NCBI RefSeq assembly: GCF_024345975.1
Contig: NZ_JAGQCD010000020.1
Span: forward strand, 1 to 64,000
Source of the DNA: Cyanobium sp. Cruz-8D1
GTDB lineage: Bacteria > Cyanobacteriota > Cyanobacteriia > PCC-6307 > Cyanobiaceae
Length of the DNA: 64,000 nt
Direction of reading: 5' to 3'
Of this stretch, positions 18,381 through 27,777 are shown in pieces. The notes beneath the pieces were generated by a model. The model made no database searches, was not told where the DNA came from, and saw only the letters and a list, made by a program, of their open reading frames with translations. Position numbers and translations under genes: made by a program. Each line of letters opens with the position of its first letter. Position 1 is the stretch's first letter.

Positions 18381-19060
18381 TGAGCTACACCCGAAAAGAG
18401 TTCTCTGTGATTGGCGAGGCCCGCATCCACGAGCTCTCGAAAACGTGCGACGGCCGTCTCACCTTTGTAGCATGACCAACGGCTGACCAGACTCCAGCGC
18501 GCCAGATAAATGATCAGCGCCTCGAAATCAAACGCATGGCCGGCTCCAAGGCGATTCAACATCGTCCAGACGACGGAGAACTGCAATTTCTCGAAGCCGA
18601 TCAGGTCATCCTCCTCCAGTAGGTCGTGAGCCTGCCTGACCCAAGGAAAGATCACGTCCAGCTTGAACGTCGGCGCACTCCAGTTGCGCTCGATCAAGCC
18701 CACCCACTCGCCGAATCCCCAGACCTCACCGTCGGGGGGCTGGGCTTCCCCTCGACGCCGCCGGCGAAACGCCGCCACGACCGTGCGCATGTCCAGACGC
18801 TGCGTCACCAGACGGCGCAGGGTGGGGTTGCGGTTGGACGCCAAGAAGCGATGGGCCTCAACAAGGAAGGCCGCATCGGTGCGCTCCAATGGCTGTGACG
18901 GCCAGGCGATCAGATTGGCAATCTGCTCGAGCGTGTGCCGATCGCTGGACTCCAGCAGACCCAGTCGGCTTTCCAGCTTGAGCCTGGAGATCGGCGGCGT
19001 CGCCGCTTCAAACAGCGACCCGAGGGGCGGCAGGCTGGCCATCAGCACGACGTATTTCAT
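18377..19060 (-). CDS. DUF2764 protein, V-ATPase operon (subunit C-like)
   Basis: The 227-residue product starts MKYVVLMASLPPLGSLFEAATPPIS, matching the short conserved start of DUF2764 proteins, which sit between subunits E and A in chlamydial, spirochaetal and Bacteroidetes V-ATPase operons. The rest is mainly helical, fitting the role of a central-stalk connector analogous to subunit C (inferred from position, not from direct homology I can see). It starts 7 bases after E and overlaps A by 4 bases. A clear DUF2764 call identifies which kind of V-ATPase operon this is. Confidence 0.82.
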   Translation of the reverse strand: MKYVVLMASLPPLGSLFEAATPPISRLKLESRLGLLESSDRHTLEQIANLIAWPSQPLERTDAAFLVEAHRFLASNRNPTLRRLVTQRLDMRTVVAAFRRRRRGEAQPPDGEVWGFGEWVGLIERNWSAPTFKLDVIFPWVRQAHDLLEEDDLIGFEKLQFSVVWTMLNRLGAGHAFDFEALIIYLARWSLVSRWSCYKGETAVARFRELVDAGLANHRELFSGVAQ

Positions 19061-19067
19061 GGGGCGC

Positions 19068-19769
19068 TCACTTCACCACCCCCTCCAGCAGGGCGCGGAA
19101 CCGCGGTTGCAGGTGGGCCAGCAGGGATTGGGCGATCGCCGCATCCGTGAGGTCGAGCACCACATCACGGTCCACCAGCCGCAGCTTCAACCCGGCCTCG
19201 GGGCCCTTCGAGACACCGAAGCTGACCCCTTGCCGCAGCAGGCCCCGGGCGGTGAGGCGCACGAAGCGGCTGAGGATGCCCTGCTCCAGCTCCTCCGGGT
19301 GCTGGCTGAGCTCGGCCAGGCCGACCACCCGCCGTGGCAGCAGCACCTCCACCTGCTGCGACTGGTCGGCCTCCGGACGCAGCGTGCCGACGATCTCCAG
19401 GATCATCCGCTCCAGAATTTCCTGCTTTTGCTGTTCTTCGCCAACGAGCTGGCGCACCTCACCGGTGAAGCGATCGCTGAGCTGGGCCTTGAGGGCCAGG
19501 TTGGCATCGCGGAAGGCCAGTTCCAGGGCCTGCTGCCCGGAGGTCTGGAGCGTTTCGGCCTCCTTCCTGGCCCGATCGACGATCTGCCTGGCCTGCTCCT
19601 CGGCTTCGGCGAGCAGGGCCGCCGCCTTCGCCTGGGCCTGGTGCAGCAGGCCCTCGGCCTCGGCGCGGCCCTTTTCGACGCCCTGATCGCGCAGGCGTGC
19701 AATCAAATCCTCCACACCGGAGGCCACCGCCAGGGGAGTGTCGTGCCGGAGCTTCTTCGGGTTGGCCAT
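19068..19769 (-). CDS. ntpE: V/A-type ATPase subunit E (peripheral stalk)
   Basis: ATG 19769 gives 233 residues. The N-terminal half (about 20-110) is a long charged Ala/Glu/Gln-rich helix (KGRAEAEGLLHQAQAKAAAL...), as in the coiled-coil of E; the C-terminal half is a globular domain. It would be a stator part holding the A3B3 head to subunit I. A longer frame to 19919 would run over the end of the K gene and is rejected. The gap from K is 82 bases, the only real gap in the operon, and could hold an internal promoter. Confidence 0.88.
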   Translation of the reverse strand: MANPKKLRHDTPLAVASGVEDLIARLRDQGVEKGRAEAEGLLHQAQAKAAALLAEAEEQARQIVDRARKEAETLQTSGQQALELAFRDANLALKAQLSDRFTGEVRQLVGEEQQKQEILERMILEIVGTLRPEADQSQQVEVLLPRRVVGLAELSQHPEELEQGILSRFVRLTARGLLRQGVSFGVSKGPEAGLKLRLVDRDVVLDLTDAAIAQSLLAHLQPRFRALLEGVVK

Positions 19770-19851
19770 GGGATCTGCCCGGCTGGGGAGGAACGACGGA
19801 AAAGAAGTGACGAAGGCAGGCGCCGGAGGCGTGGGAGCGCTGCAGGGAGCC

Positions 19852-20304
19852 CTACTTAGGGATCCCCCCGGCCGCCACCAGGGCAAACACGAAGGCAAAC
19901 ACGGCGAAACCCTCCACAATCGCGGCCGGCGCCAGGGAAAGGCCGAAAATCTCGGGCTTGGCCTTGGATCCGGAAATGGCGGAGGCGCAGCACAACCCCT
20001 GGTAGATCGCCGCCATCAGAAAGGCCAGACCCGAGAGCAGGCCGATGCCGAAGAGCCCGCCGGAATTCTCCGGAGTCACCGGTCGGTTGAGGATGAACAT
20101 CACGACGATGCCGTAGATCGACATCGACGAGGGCAGCGCGGACAGGCCGACGAAGCGTCCATAGCCACTGTTGACCTCCATCATGGCGCCGATCGCCGCC
20201 TGACCCGCCGTGGTGCAGCCGATGGAGGCGCCGATCGCCCCCAACGCCACCGGCGCATAGATACCGATCCAGCCAAGGACCAAAACAGATGTGTCGTTGC
20301 TCAC
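19852..20304 (-). CDS. ntpK: V/A-type ATPase proteolipid subunit K (two-hairpin c-ring)
   Basis: The 150-residue product has four membrane helices, that is, two fused hairpins. The carboxylate for ion binding is Glu131 (AAIVEGFAVFAF) in helix 4. Gln102 (AAIYQGL) corresponds to Gln110 of the Enterococcus hirae Na+ ring. The first hairpin reads LPSSMSIYG (residues 57-65), where E. hirae has LPGTQGLYG: Thr64 is Ser60 and the Na+ ligand Gln65 is Met61. Loss of that ligand suggests protons rather than sodium are carried (inference). ATG overlaps the I stop by 4 bases. Confidence 0.93.
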   Translation of the reverse strand: MSNDTSVLVLGWIGIYAPVALGAIGASIGCTTAGQAAIGAMMEVNSGYGRFVGLSALPSSMSIYGIVVMFILNRPVTPENSGGLFGIGLLSGLAFLMAAIYQGLCCASAISGSKAKPEIFGLSLAPAAIVEGFAVFAFVFALVAAGGIPK

Positions 20305-22109
20305 AATGCCGTCTCCTTTTTGCTGAAGGGTGCGAAGGGATAGCCTTCCTCGTTGAGGCTCCAGTTGAAAAACTCGATGAAGTTGAGCCGCAGGCCGTGG
20401 ACAAATCCGCTGATGATGGCCAGCAACAGATTAATGCCATGACCCAGGATCAGGATCAGCAGCGAAATGACCACCGCAAGGGGCACATCGGAGCGGTAAA
20501 CTTCGCCGGCCAACTGATTGAAGGTCAGGGCCAGAGAGGCACTGGCCAAGCCTAGGGCAAACAGTCGCAAGTAACTCATCACATCGCCAAAAAGTTTGGA
20601 GAGTTCAGCCAGTGAGGCAAGCCCATCGAACAGTCGCAACAGCAGGGAACCGAGCGAATCGAGGCGACGCTCGCTGCTCAGCAGCAGGATGGTGAGCAGC
20701 CCGCCGCTGCCGAGGCCTAGGCCCAGATCACGGCCTGCCGCAGTACCAGCACCGAGGTAGAGGCTGAGGCCCGCGAGAAGGATCGCGATCCAGCCGATCG
20801 GCTTGGCGCGATCGGCGAGCGTCACACCGCGCAGCGCCACGACCCCATTGGCCAGGATCAGATGCAGGGCACCCACCACCAGCGAGAGCTTCATCATTCC
20901 CTCGAAATCATCCAGATTCAGGACCTGAAGATGGGCCAGCACGGATCCACTCGGGGGGGGAGCACCGAAATAACTCCCGGCCAGCATCCCGTAGAGGAGC
21001 GAGAACAGCAGACCGACCGCCGCCAGGACGCGGAACCGGCGCGAGGACGGCCTGGTTCCCATCCCTTTCCAGAACAATGCCAGCAGCGCCCCCAGCACCA
21101 GGGCATAGCCGGCATCCGCCAGGATCATGGCGAAAAAGATGGCGAAGGAAAAGAACACCACGACCGAGGGATCCCAATCGCGATAGCCCGGTGTCTCATA
21201 GAACGTCACCAGATCTGCACCACCCGCCAGCACATCCGGATTCGTCATCAAGGTGGGAGGGGTGTCGTCTGAGGCGGGACTCTCGGCCCACGACGCCAGC
21301 CCCATGCGCTCGACAAAGGACGTGAGCTTGGGAAGATCCTGACGCGGCATCCAGCCCTGCACCTGAAAGACGCGGCCACGATCAGCCGTTTTATCGCCGG
21401 CCTGCCTCAGGGCCACCTGCTCATCGGCACGGATCAGGTGCTTCGAGAGCAGAAAGATCCAGCGGCTGAGGGCTTCGTGCTCCGCCTCGCAGTCATCGCG
21501 TTCGACATGGGCCTGGTCCAGCTCGGCCCTGAGATCCTCCGGAGACTCGGAACCCACGTGGGCACGCTCGACCGGCAGCAGGTTCTGGTCCGGTTCCTGC
21601 TCGGCGATCAGCACCACATAGGCATGCCTGGGGCTGGCATGGATCTGCTGCCACGGCAGTGCCAGCCCTGCAAGCGCCTGCTGGAAGGGCTCAAACTTGG
21701 GATGGGCAACCCGGTAGAACCAAAGGCGCTGGCCGCCCAGCTCCCCCAGATCAGGCAGCCGGAAGTTCCCCCACGGAGCCAGTTCAGCAAGATGGTGGCG
21801 GAGCGTGAGGATCCTGTCCTCGGCAGCCCGCTTGCGAGCCCGGTTCGCCAGTGTCTTGGCCACCACGGCCTCGAGCTGGAACGTGGGATCGACCTTCAAT
21901 TGATAGCGGCGATGGCGCACATCCATCAGATAGCGCAAGGCCTCGCGGGCCTCGACAGCCGGCTGGGGAGCGCTGAAATCAGCAGGGCCATCCTGGGCTC
22001 CCAGATCAATCAGATGCAGACACCCAAGGGCCTGCAGTCCTTCCAGCACAGCCTGCTTCTCCGCAGCAAGACCGAAGATCGAGACTTTGGCGAGCGCGAT
22101 GATCGTCAT
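20301..22109 (-). CDS. ntpI: V/A-type ATPase subunit I (membrane stator, a-subunit)
   Basis: The 602-residue product has the two-part layout of subunit I/a. The first 300 or so residues are cytosolic with helical coiled parts (ELGGQRLWFYRVAHPKFEPFQQAL). A C-terminal half with about seven or eight membrane helices follows, from VVFFSFAIFFAMILADAGYAL onward. SLFGDVMSYLRLFALGLASASL and GHGINLLLAIISGFVHGLRLNFIEFF are classic signatures. It supplies the ion half-channels beside the K ring. Its ATG overlaps the D stop by 4 bases and its stop overlaps K by 4. Confidence 0.95.
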   Translation of the reverse strand: MTIIALAKVSIFGLAAEKQAVLEGLQALGCLHLIDLGAQDGPADFSAPQPAVEAREALRYLMDVRHRRYQLKVDPTFQLEAVVAKTLANRARKRAAEDRILTLRHHLAELAPWGNFRLPDLGELGGQRLWFYRVAHPKFEPFQQALAGLALPWQQIHASPRHAYVVLIAEQEPDQNLLPVERAHVGSESPEDLRAELDQAHVERDDCEAEHEALSRWIFLLSKHLIRADEQVALRQAGDKTADRGRVFQVQGWMPRQDLPKLTSFVERMGLASWAESPASDDTPPTLMTNPDVLAGGADLVTFYETPGYRDWDPSVVVFFSFAIFFAMILADAGYALVLGALLALFWKGMGTRPSSRRFRVLAAVGLLFSLLYGMLAGSYFGAPPPSGSVLAHLQVLNLDDFEGMMKLSLVVGALHLILANGVVALRGVTLADRAKPIGWIAILLAGLSLYLGAGTAAGRDLGLGLGSGGLLTILLLSSERRLDSLGSLLLRLFDGLASLAELSKLFGDVMSYLRLFALGLASASLALTFNQLAGEVYRSDVPLAVVISLLILILGHGINLLLAIISGFVHGLRLNFIEFFNWSLNEEGYPFAPFSKKETAL

Positions 22110-22708
22110 AGCACCTGGTGCTCCTTCTTGCGTTTGGCAATCTTGGAATTGACTACACCAGCCCGTTCCGCATCGGCCAGATAGATGGAGATTTTGCGAA
22201 TGTTCTGCCTGGCTCTTGGAATCAGAACCTTGTCAAACAAGTTATAGCGTTGTGTCACGATCCGCTCGGCCTGTTCAAGCTGTTCCACGCGGCGCCTGGC
22301 CACCTGGATGCGAATCGACTGCTCCATGGCCTGCTGGAGCACAACCACCAGGGCGTCGACCCAGAACGGTTTGGTGAGCACGCCATAGGGGATGACCCGG
22401 AACGCGAGACTCTGAAGCACCGGCAGCCGGGTGCCCATCAGATTCTCTTCGCCGATCTCCAGGCTGGAAACGGCCACAAGATCTGTCAGATCGATCGATT
22501 TGTTGGCGACCATCGGCAACCTGACCGCCACATCCGGCTCGATCGCCGCCGCCTTCTCGATGGCCTCGGCCAGCAGCCGGCGGGCCTTCTCGCGTGCGGC
22601 ACCGATCTGGCGGCGCTTCATGTCCAGCGATGGCAGGACATCCTGAAAGGTCCGCAGCAGGGACTTCTCCTTCGTCAGGGAGGCCTTGGTGAGCGAGAGC
22701 CTGGCCAT
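22106..22708 (-). CDS. ntpD: V/A-type ATPase subunit D (central rotor)
   Basis: The 200-residue product has the D/gamma-like pattern of long N- and C-terminal helices: MARLSLTKASLTKEKSLLRTFQDVLPSLDMKRRQI at the start and EQLEQAERIVTQRYNLFDKVLIPRARQNIRKI near the end. These would form the coiled rotor shaft inside the A3B3 head. It starts 5 bases after B and overlaps I by 4 bases. No separate subunit F gene is present; chlamydial-type operons also lack one. Confidence 0.92.
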   Translation of the reverse strand: MARLSLTKASLTKEKSLLRTFQDVLPSLDMKRRQIGAAREKARRLLAEAIEKAAAIEPDVAVRLPMVANKSIDLTDLVAVSSLEIGEENLMGTRLPVLQSLAFRVIPYGVLTKPFWVDALVVVLQQAMEQSIRIQVARRRVEQLEQAERIVTQRYNLFDKVLIPRARQNIRKISIYLADAERAGVVNSKIAKRKKEHQVL

Positions 22709-22713
22709 GGGAA

Positions 22714-24078
22714 CTACGCGGAGGGAAGGCGAAGTGGCGTGTCGCCAGGGAAGTACTTATCGAGCAGCTCCTGCTTCATCAGCAGCTCACTGGCCTGGAA
22801 GCATTCGGCCAGGGTTTTCCAGGCCAGATCCAGCGCGTCCTCTAGGGAGATATCCACATTGATGTCCATGAATCTGGCTTTGAACAGTCCACCAAATTTG
22901 ATCAGGCGCTGGTCGTAATCGGACAGTTCGAAGGCCATGGCCTGCTTCTGCTCCGCATCCCGCGCACCGGAGTAGAGGCGGATGCAGGTGTTCATGATCT
23001 GGTTATGGTCCTCACGGGTGACCTTGCCGATCACGTTCTGCTTGAGGCGGGACAGGGAACCGAAAGGATCAATGACCCCATCGTGCAGATAGAACTGTCC
23101 TTCCGTGATGTAACCCGTGTTATCCGGCACGGGATGGGTGATGTCGTCCCCAGGCATGGTGGTGACCGTAAGCAGCGTCACCGAGCCACCCTTGGCGTAA
23201 TCGGCGGCCTTTTCATAGCGGCGGGCCAGCTGGGAATAGAGATCGCCTGGATAACCGCGGTTGGCAGGCACCTGATCCATGGCGATGCTGATTTCCTTGA
23301 GGGCATCGGCAAACGAGGTCATGTCCGTGAGCAACACCAGCACCCGCTTGCCCTCCTCCACGGCGAACCGCTCGGCCACCGCCAAGGCCATGTCCGGAAT
23401 CAGCAAGCGCTCCACGATCGGATCGGAGGCCAGGTTCACGAACATCACGGTGCGTGCGAAAACACCGGCATCTTCGAAGGTCTTGCGAAACGCGTAGTAG
23501 TCGTCAAAGATCAGCCCCAGCCCCCCGAAGACGACCACATCGGCATCGGCCTGAATCCCAATGCGGGCCAGGAAGGCGTTGAAGGGCTCGCCCGAGACCG
23601 AAAAGATCGGGATCTTCTGGCTCTCCACCAGACAGTTGAACACGTCGATCATCGGCACGTTCGTGCGGATCATCTTGGAGGCCAGAATGCGGCACATCGG
23701 ATTGACGGAAGGCCCTCCGATCGGAATCTTTGGATCCTCCCCAAGGCCTGGGCCACCATCAATCGGTTCACCCGTGCCTCGAAACACCCGACCCAGAATG
23801 TTGTTGGAGTAGGTGGCCTCCATCGGGTGGCCAAGAAAATGCACGGCAGAATCGGTAGCCACCCCCTTGGTGCCTCGAAACACCTGCAACGACACGGAAT
23901 CCTGCTTCAGGGCAATCACCTGCGCCAGGGAAGAAGTGCCATTGCGGTTCTGCACGACCGCCAGATCGTTGAACCGTGGTGCCGCCTCCCTCTGGCTGGC
24001 ATCGGCGGGGACCTCAACCCGGAGAATGTCGCCGACGATTTCGAGAATCTTCGAATAACTGACCAGGGACGCAGGCAT
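22714..24078 (-). CDS. ntpB: V/A-type ATPase regulatory subunit B
   Basis: The 454-residue product is a typical non-catalytic B subunit: no P-loop, but VFRGTGEPIDGG, SGEPFNAFLARIGIQ (in place of Walker A) and VLVLLTDMTSFADALKEIS, then RRGYPGDLYSQLA-like NRGYPGDLYSQLARRYE. It alternates with A in the head. It is first in the operon, downstream of a leader with 16-bp repeats (24128-24171). In the usual chlamydial order B follows A; here A is at the far end, so the order is rotated. Confidence 0.95.
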   Translation of the reverse strand: MPASLVSYSKILEIVGDILRVEVPADASQREAAPRFNDLAVVQNRNGTSSLAQVIALKQDSVSLQVFRGTKGVATDSAVHFLGHPMEATYSNNILGRVFRGTGEPIDGGPGLGEDPKIPIGGPSVNPMCRILASKMIRTNVPMIDVFNCLVESQKIPIFSVSGEPFNAFLARIGIQADADVVVFGGLGLIFDDYYAFRKTFEDAGVFARTVMFVNLASDPIVERLLIPDMALAVAERFAVEEGKRVLVLLTDMTSFADALKEISIAMDQVPANRGYPGDLYSQLARRYEKAADYAKGGSVTLLTVTTMPGDDITHPVPDNTGYITEGQFYLHDGVIDPFGSLSRLKQNVIGKVTREDHNQIMNTCIRLYSGARDAEQKQAMAFELSDYDQRLIKFGGLFKARFMDINVDISLEDALDLAWKTLAECFQASELLMKQELLDKYFPGDTPLRLPSA

Positions 24079-24127
24079 GGGAAGGGCGATCAGAGGATCA
24101 GGACCGGTGCCGAAGGGATGGCAGAAC

Positions 24128-24171
24128 CTGCTGAGGGGAGAAGCTGCTGAGGGGAGAAGCTGCTGAGGGGA
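24128..24171. repeat. Three tandem 16-bp repeats upstream of the V-ATPase operon
   Basis: CTGCTGAGGGGAGAAG occurs at 24128-24143 and 24144-24159, with a 12-base third copy at 24160-24171. The array lies 50-93 bases upstream of the B-subunit ATG, in the divergent promoter region shared with the PPK2 gene. It could be a protein-binding array or a leader structure. Confidence 0.75.
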
Positions 24172-24460
24172 ATTGTCGCGAAGCCAGGCTGTCCTCCCCT
24201 GCCATTGTAATCAAAGACAGAGGAACGTCCATGTTCATAAGTTTTCTGACATGCTGGCCCTCACCAGAGGCTGTGGCTAAAATAGGCTCAATGTTTTGTC
24301 GAGCCAGCTCTCTTTTTCTCGCAATCGATTGGCAGCTTGGCGCCCTCTGATCCACGGCATTCAGCCAAGTCAGGTTGCCTCGTTTTACGAATGATGCTGA
24401 TGGCCCCAGTAGCCGCAGGGCGCCGACCTATCAGTGGAAGATCTTCAAGGGGCAAGGCGC

Positions 24461-25363
24461 GTGGACAAGAAAGACTTCCTGGAGCGGGCCAGAAGTTTCT
24501 CCAAACCCTTCCGGATTGAGGATGGAGACGGTTTTCAACTGAAGGATTATGACCCTGACGACACACTGCATCTCGACAAAAAGGACAAGGACCGGGCCCA
24601 GGAAGCCCTGACGATGGGGGTGCAGATGCTGGCGGACTTCCAGGGTCTGCTCTATGCCCAGGATCGCTACGCCCTGCTGCTGATCTTCCAGGCGATGGAT
24701 GCAGCCGGCAAGGACGGCACCATCAAGCATGTGATGAGTGGCGTCAATCCCCAGGGATGCCAGGTGAGCTCATTCAAAGCGCCCTCCTCGGTGGATCTGG
24801 ACCATGATTTTCTCTGGCGATCCAACAATGCCCTGCCGGAAAGGGGGCGGATCGGCATCTTCAACCGCAGCTATTACGAAGAAACCTTGGTGGTTCGAGT
24901 GCATCCCGAGATGCTGGCCAGGCAAACACTTCCGCCCGAGCGCCTCACGAAGGGCATCTGGAAAGAGCGCTTTCGCGACATCAGAAACTACGAAGAGTAT
25001 CTGAGTAACAATGGGATCATCATCCGAAAGTTCTTTCTGAACGTCTCCAAGAAGGAGCAGCGCAAGCGCTTTCTCGCCCGCCTTGACCGTCCGGAAAAGA
25101 ACTGGAAGTTTTCTGCCAACGACATCAAGGAACGCGCCTTCTGGGATGACTACATGGACGCCTACACCGCAACCATCCGGCACACCTCCAGCCGCCATGC
25201 CCCCTGGTATGTGGTGCCGGCTGACAACAAGTGGTTCACCCGCATGGCCGTGGCGGCCGCCATCATCGAAACGCTGGATTCCCTGCACCTCCACTATCCA
25301 GAGGTCAGCCCGGACGCCCGCGCCCAACTCGATGCCGCCAGGGCCCTGCTGGAGAAGGAGTAG
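24461..25363 (+). CDS. ppk2: Polyphosphate kinase 2 family protein
   Basis: The 300-residue product has the PPK2 Walker A region [19 protein letters not shown] (about residues 77-95) and Walker [14 protein letters not shown] (about 129-141), followed by lid-like [16 protein letters not shown]. It transfers phosphate between polyphosphate and nucleotides in the cytosol, class not resolved by eye. GTG 24461 was chosen because AAGGGG stands 8 bases before it and [10 protein letters not shown] fits; GTG 24434 is an in-frame alternative with no ribosome site. It reads divergently from the V-ATPase operon across about 380 bases. Confidence 0.9.
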   Translation: MDKKDFLERARSFSKPFRIEDGDGFQLKDYDPDDTLHLDKKDKDRAQEALTMGVQMLADFQGLLYAQDRYALLLIFQAMDAAGKDGTIKHVMSGVNPQGCQVSSFKAPSSVDLDHDFLWRSNNALPERGRIGIFNRSYYEETLVVRVHPEMLARQTLPPERLTKGIWKERFRDIRNYEEYLSNNGIIIRKFFLNVSKKEQRKRFLARLDRPEKNWKFSANDIKERAFWDDYMDAYTATIRHTSSRHAPWYVVPADNKWFTRMAVAAAIIETLDSLHLHYPEVSPDARAQLDAARALLEKE

Positions 25364-25382
25364 CCCCTGCCCCCAGGCAGGC

Positions 25383-26267
25383 TCAGCCCCCGATCAGGAT
25401 CTCCAGGGCCTCCGTCACGTTCTCCTGCCGCATCAGGGCCTCCCCCACCAGCACCGCATCGGCACCGGCCCCGACGGCCCGGTCGAGGTCGGCACGGCTG
25501 AACAGGCCCGATTCGCTCACCAGCAGGGCTCCGCAAGCACGCACCCGTTCGCCGAAGGCGTCCATCAGCCGTTCGGTCGTGGCCAGGTCCACGGTGAAGC
25601 TGGCCAGGTCGCGGTTGTTGATGCCGATCAGGTTGACGCCCTGCAGCTGCAGCACCCGCTCCATCTCGGCTGCGTTGTGCACCTCCACCAGCACCGCCAG
25701 CCCCAGGCCCCTGGCCACCTTGAGCAGGTAGGCCAGATCCTGGTCGGTGAGGATCGCCGCGATCAACAGGGCCGCGTCGGCCCCGGCGGCCCGGGCCTGG
25801 AACAGCTGGTAGGGGCTGAGGATGAAGTCCTTGCAGAGCAGGGGCAGCGCCACCGCTTCGCGCACGGCCACCAGGACATCGAAGCCCCCCTGGAAGAAAC
25901 GCTTGTCGGTCAGCACCGACAGGCAGCTGGCGCCACCATCCCGGTAGCCCCGGGCGATGGCGACGGGGTCGAAGTCCTCGCGGATCACCCCCTTGCTGGG
26001 GCTGGCCTTCTTGATCTCAGCGATCACCGCCGGTTTGCGGCAGCTGGCCCGCAGGGCCGCGCAGAAATCCAGGCTGGGCGGCAGGTCCGACACCTGTTGC
26101 TTGAGCGACTCCAGGTTCACCCGCTCTCGGGCCGCCGTCACCTCCTTGTCCTTTTCCCAGAGGATCTCCTCAAGGATGTGGCGGGGGCTCTGCTCAGGAT
26201 GGGGGGTGCCGAATTCCAGATGGGCCACCCGGACCGAAGGGTTGGGGGGGCGGCGACGGATGTCCAT
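25383..26267 (-). CDS. trpC: Indole-3-glycerol phosphate synthase
   Basis: The 294-residue (beta/alpha)8 barrel closes the indole ring in tryptophan synthesis. Motifs: [17 protein letters not shown] (catalytic Lys/Glu strand), [38 protein letters not shown] and ESGLF near the phosphate site. The N-terminal [19 protein letters not shown] matches cyanobacterial TrpC, supporting ATG 26267; an in-frame start at 26276 adds three residues. It begins one base after the lpd stop, so the two are probably co-transcribed. It faces ppk2 tail to tail. Confidence 0.95.
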   Translation of the reverse strand: MDIRRRPPNPSVRVAHLEFGTPHPEQSPRHILEEILWEKDKEVTAARERVNLESLKQQVSDLPPSLDFCAALRASCRKPAVIAEIKKASPSKGVIREDFDPVAIARGYRDGGASCLSVLTDKRFFQGGFDVLVAVREAVALPLLCKDFILSPYQLFQARAAGADAALLIAAILTDQDLAYLLKVARGLGLAVLVEVHNAAEMERVLQLQGVNLIGINNRDLASFTVDLATTERLMDAFGERVRACGALLVSESGLFSRADLDRAVGAGADAVLVGEALMRQENVTEALEILIGG

Positions 26268-26268
26268 C

Positions 26269-27768
26269 TCAGGCACCCACCGCCGTGGCCAGGCTGGCGG
26301 CAGCCTGCTTGTAGGCCACTTCCACCACCTCGCTCAAGGTGGGGTGGGTGTGCACCTCGCTGGCCAGTTGCCGCACCCCCTGGCGGCGGGCCACCGCGTT
26401 GGCGATCTCCTGGATCAGGTCGGCCGCATGCAGGCCATAGATATGCGCCCCCAGCACTTCGCCGGTGTCCTTGCGGTAAAGGAGCTTCAGCAGTCCATCG
26501 CTCTCCAGCTCGGCCAGGGCCTTGGAGTTGGCCTTGAAATAACTGCGCACGCTGCCAAGGGCAAAGCCTTCCTTTTCCGCCAGGTCCTTGGCGTCCGCTT
26601 CCGAAAGCCCCACCGAACTGATCTCCGGATGGGTGAAGGTCGCGGCGGGGATCGAGCGGTAGTCGATGCGGCGGGCGTGGCCGAGGATGTTTTCGATCGC
26701 CACCGTGCCCTGGGCGGCGGCAGTGTGGGCCAGCATCATTTTTCCGGTCACGTCGCCGACGGCCCAGAGGTGGGGCACCGGCTCACCGCCGGAGAGCACC
26801 CGCAGTCCATCGTCCACAGGGATGAAGCCCCGGTTGGTCTCCACGCCGACGCTGGCCAGGTTGAGCTCCTTGCTCACCGGCACCCGGCCGGTGGCCACCA
26901 GCACCGCATCCACCTCCAGGGTTTCCACCGGCTCGCGGCTGGCCATGTCCACCAGTTCGATTGTCACCGGGCAGCCGGGAGTGATCTTGCTGGCGAGCAC
27001 GCCGGCGCGGGCGTCGATGTCGCGGCCGTCAATCAGATGGCGAGCGGCGATCTTGGCGATGTCCGGGTCGAAGGTGGGCATCACCCGATCGAGCGCCTCG
27101 ATCATGGTGACCTCGCAGCCCAGGGCCGTGTACACATCGGCGAACTCCAGGCCGATGTAGCCGCTGCCGATGATCGTGATCCAGCGGGGCAGCCACTCCA
27201 GATTGATGGCCTCGTCACTGGTGAACACGGTGCGGCCGTCGGTTTCGATGCCGGGCGGCACGAAGGGGTCGGAGCCGGTGGCGATGATCACCTCGCGGGC
27301 CGCGTAGACGCGCTCCACCCCGCTGGCCTCGCGCACCGCCACCCGCTGGGGACCGTCGAGGCGTCCCTTGCCCCGCAGGATCGTGGTGCCGGAACGCTCC
27401 AGGGTCTTGGTGAGGTTGGTGCGGATCGTCGCCACCAGCTGGGCCGCGTGGTCGGCGATCTTCTGGCGCTCGAAGCGCACCGGCGCCGCATGGATGCCGA
27501 ACCCCTTGAGGTGCTCGGCGTCGGCGAGTTCCCGCACCCGGCCGCTGGCCGCCAGCAGGGCCTTGGAGGGCACACAGCCCCGGTTGACGCAGGTGCCGCC
27601 CATGTCGCGGGACTCCACGATCGCCACCTTCAGGCCGTGGTCGGCCCCGTGCTTGGCCGCATCGAAACCGCCATACCCGGCGCCGATCACGATCACGTCG
27701 AAATCGAACCCGGAGGGGGGGGGGGCGGGTGCTGCGGTCACCGGATGGGGCTGCATGGATGGAGGCAT
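26269..27768 (-). CDS. lpd: Dihydrolipoamide dehydrogenase (E3)
   Basis: The 499-residue flavoprotein has the FAD-binding [24 protein letters not shown], the redox disulfide [16 protein letters not shown], the NAD-binding [19 protein letters not shown]-binding [15 protein letters not shown], and the C-terminal His-x4-Glu pair [14 protein letters not shown]. It reoxidises lipoyl groups of pyruvate dehydrogenase and glycine decarboxylase. The residues before FDVIVIG (about 24) are a short Pro/Ala extension, so a later start is possible. It sits between the RNA methyltransferase and trpC on the minus strand. Confidence 0.95.
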   Translation of the reverse strand: MPPSMQPHPVTAAPAPPPSGFDFDVIVIGAGYGGFDAAKHGADHGLKVAIVESRDMGGTCVNRGCVPSKALLAASGRVRELADAEHLKGFGIHAAPVRFERQKIADHAAQLVATIRTNLTKTLERSGTTILRGKGRLDGPQRVAVREASGVERVYAAREVIIATGSDPFVPPGIETDGRTVFTSDEAINLEWLPRWITIIGSGYIGLEFADVYTALGCEVTMIEALDRVMPTFDPDIAKIAARHLIDGRDIDARAGVLASKITPGCPVTIELVDMASREPVETLEVDAVLVATGRVPVSKELNLASVGVETNRGFIPVDDGLRVLSGGEPVPHLWAVGDVTGKMMLAHTAAAQGTVAIENILGHARRIDYRSIPAATFTHPEISSVGLSEADAKDLAEKEGFALGSVRSYFKANSKALAELESDGLLKLLYRKDTGEVLGAHIYGLHAADLIQEIANAVARRQGVRQLASEVHTHPTLSEVVEVAYKQAAASLATAVGA

Positions 27769-27777
27769 TCTCCCCTG

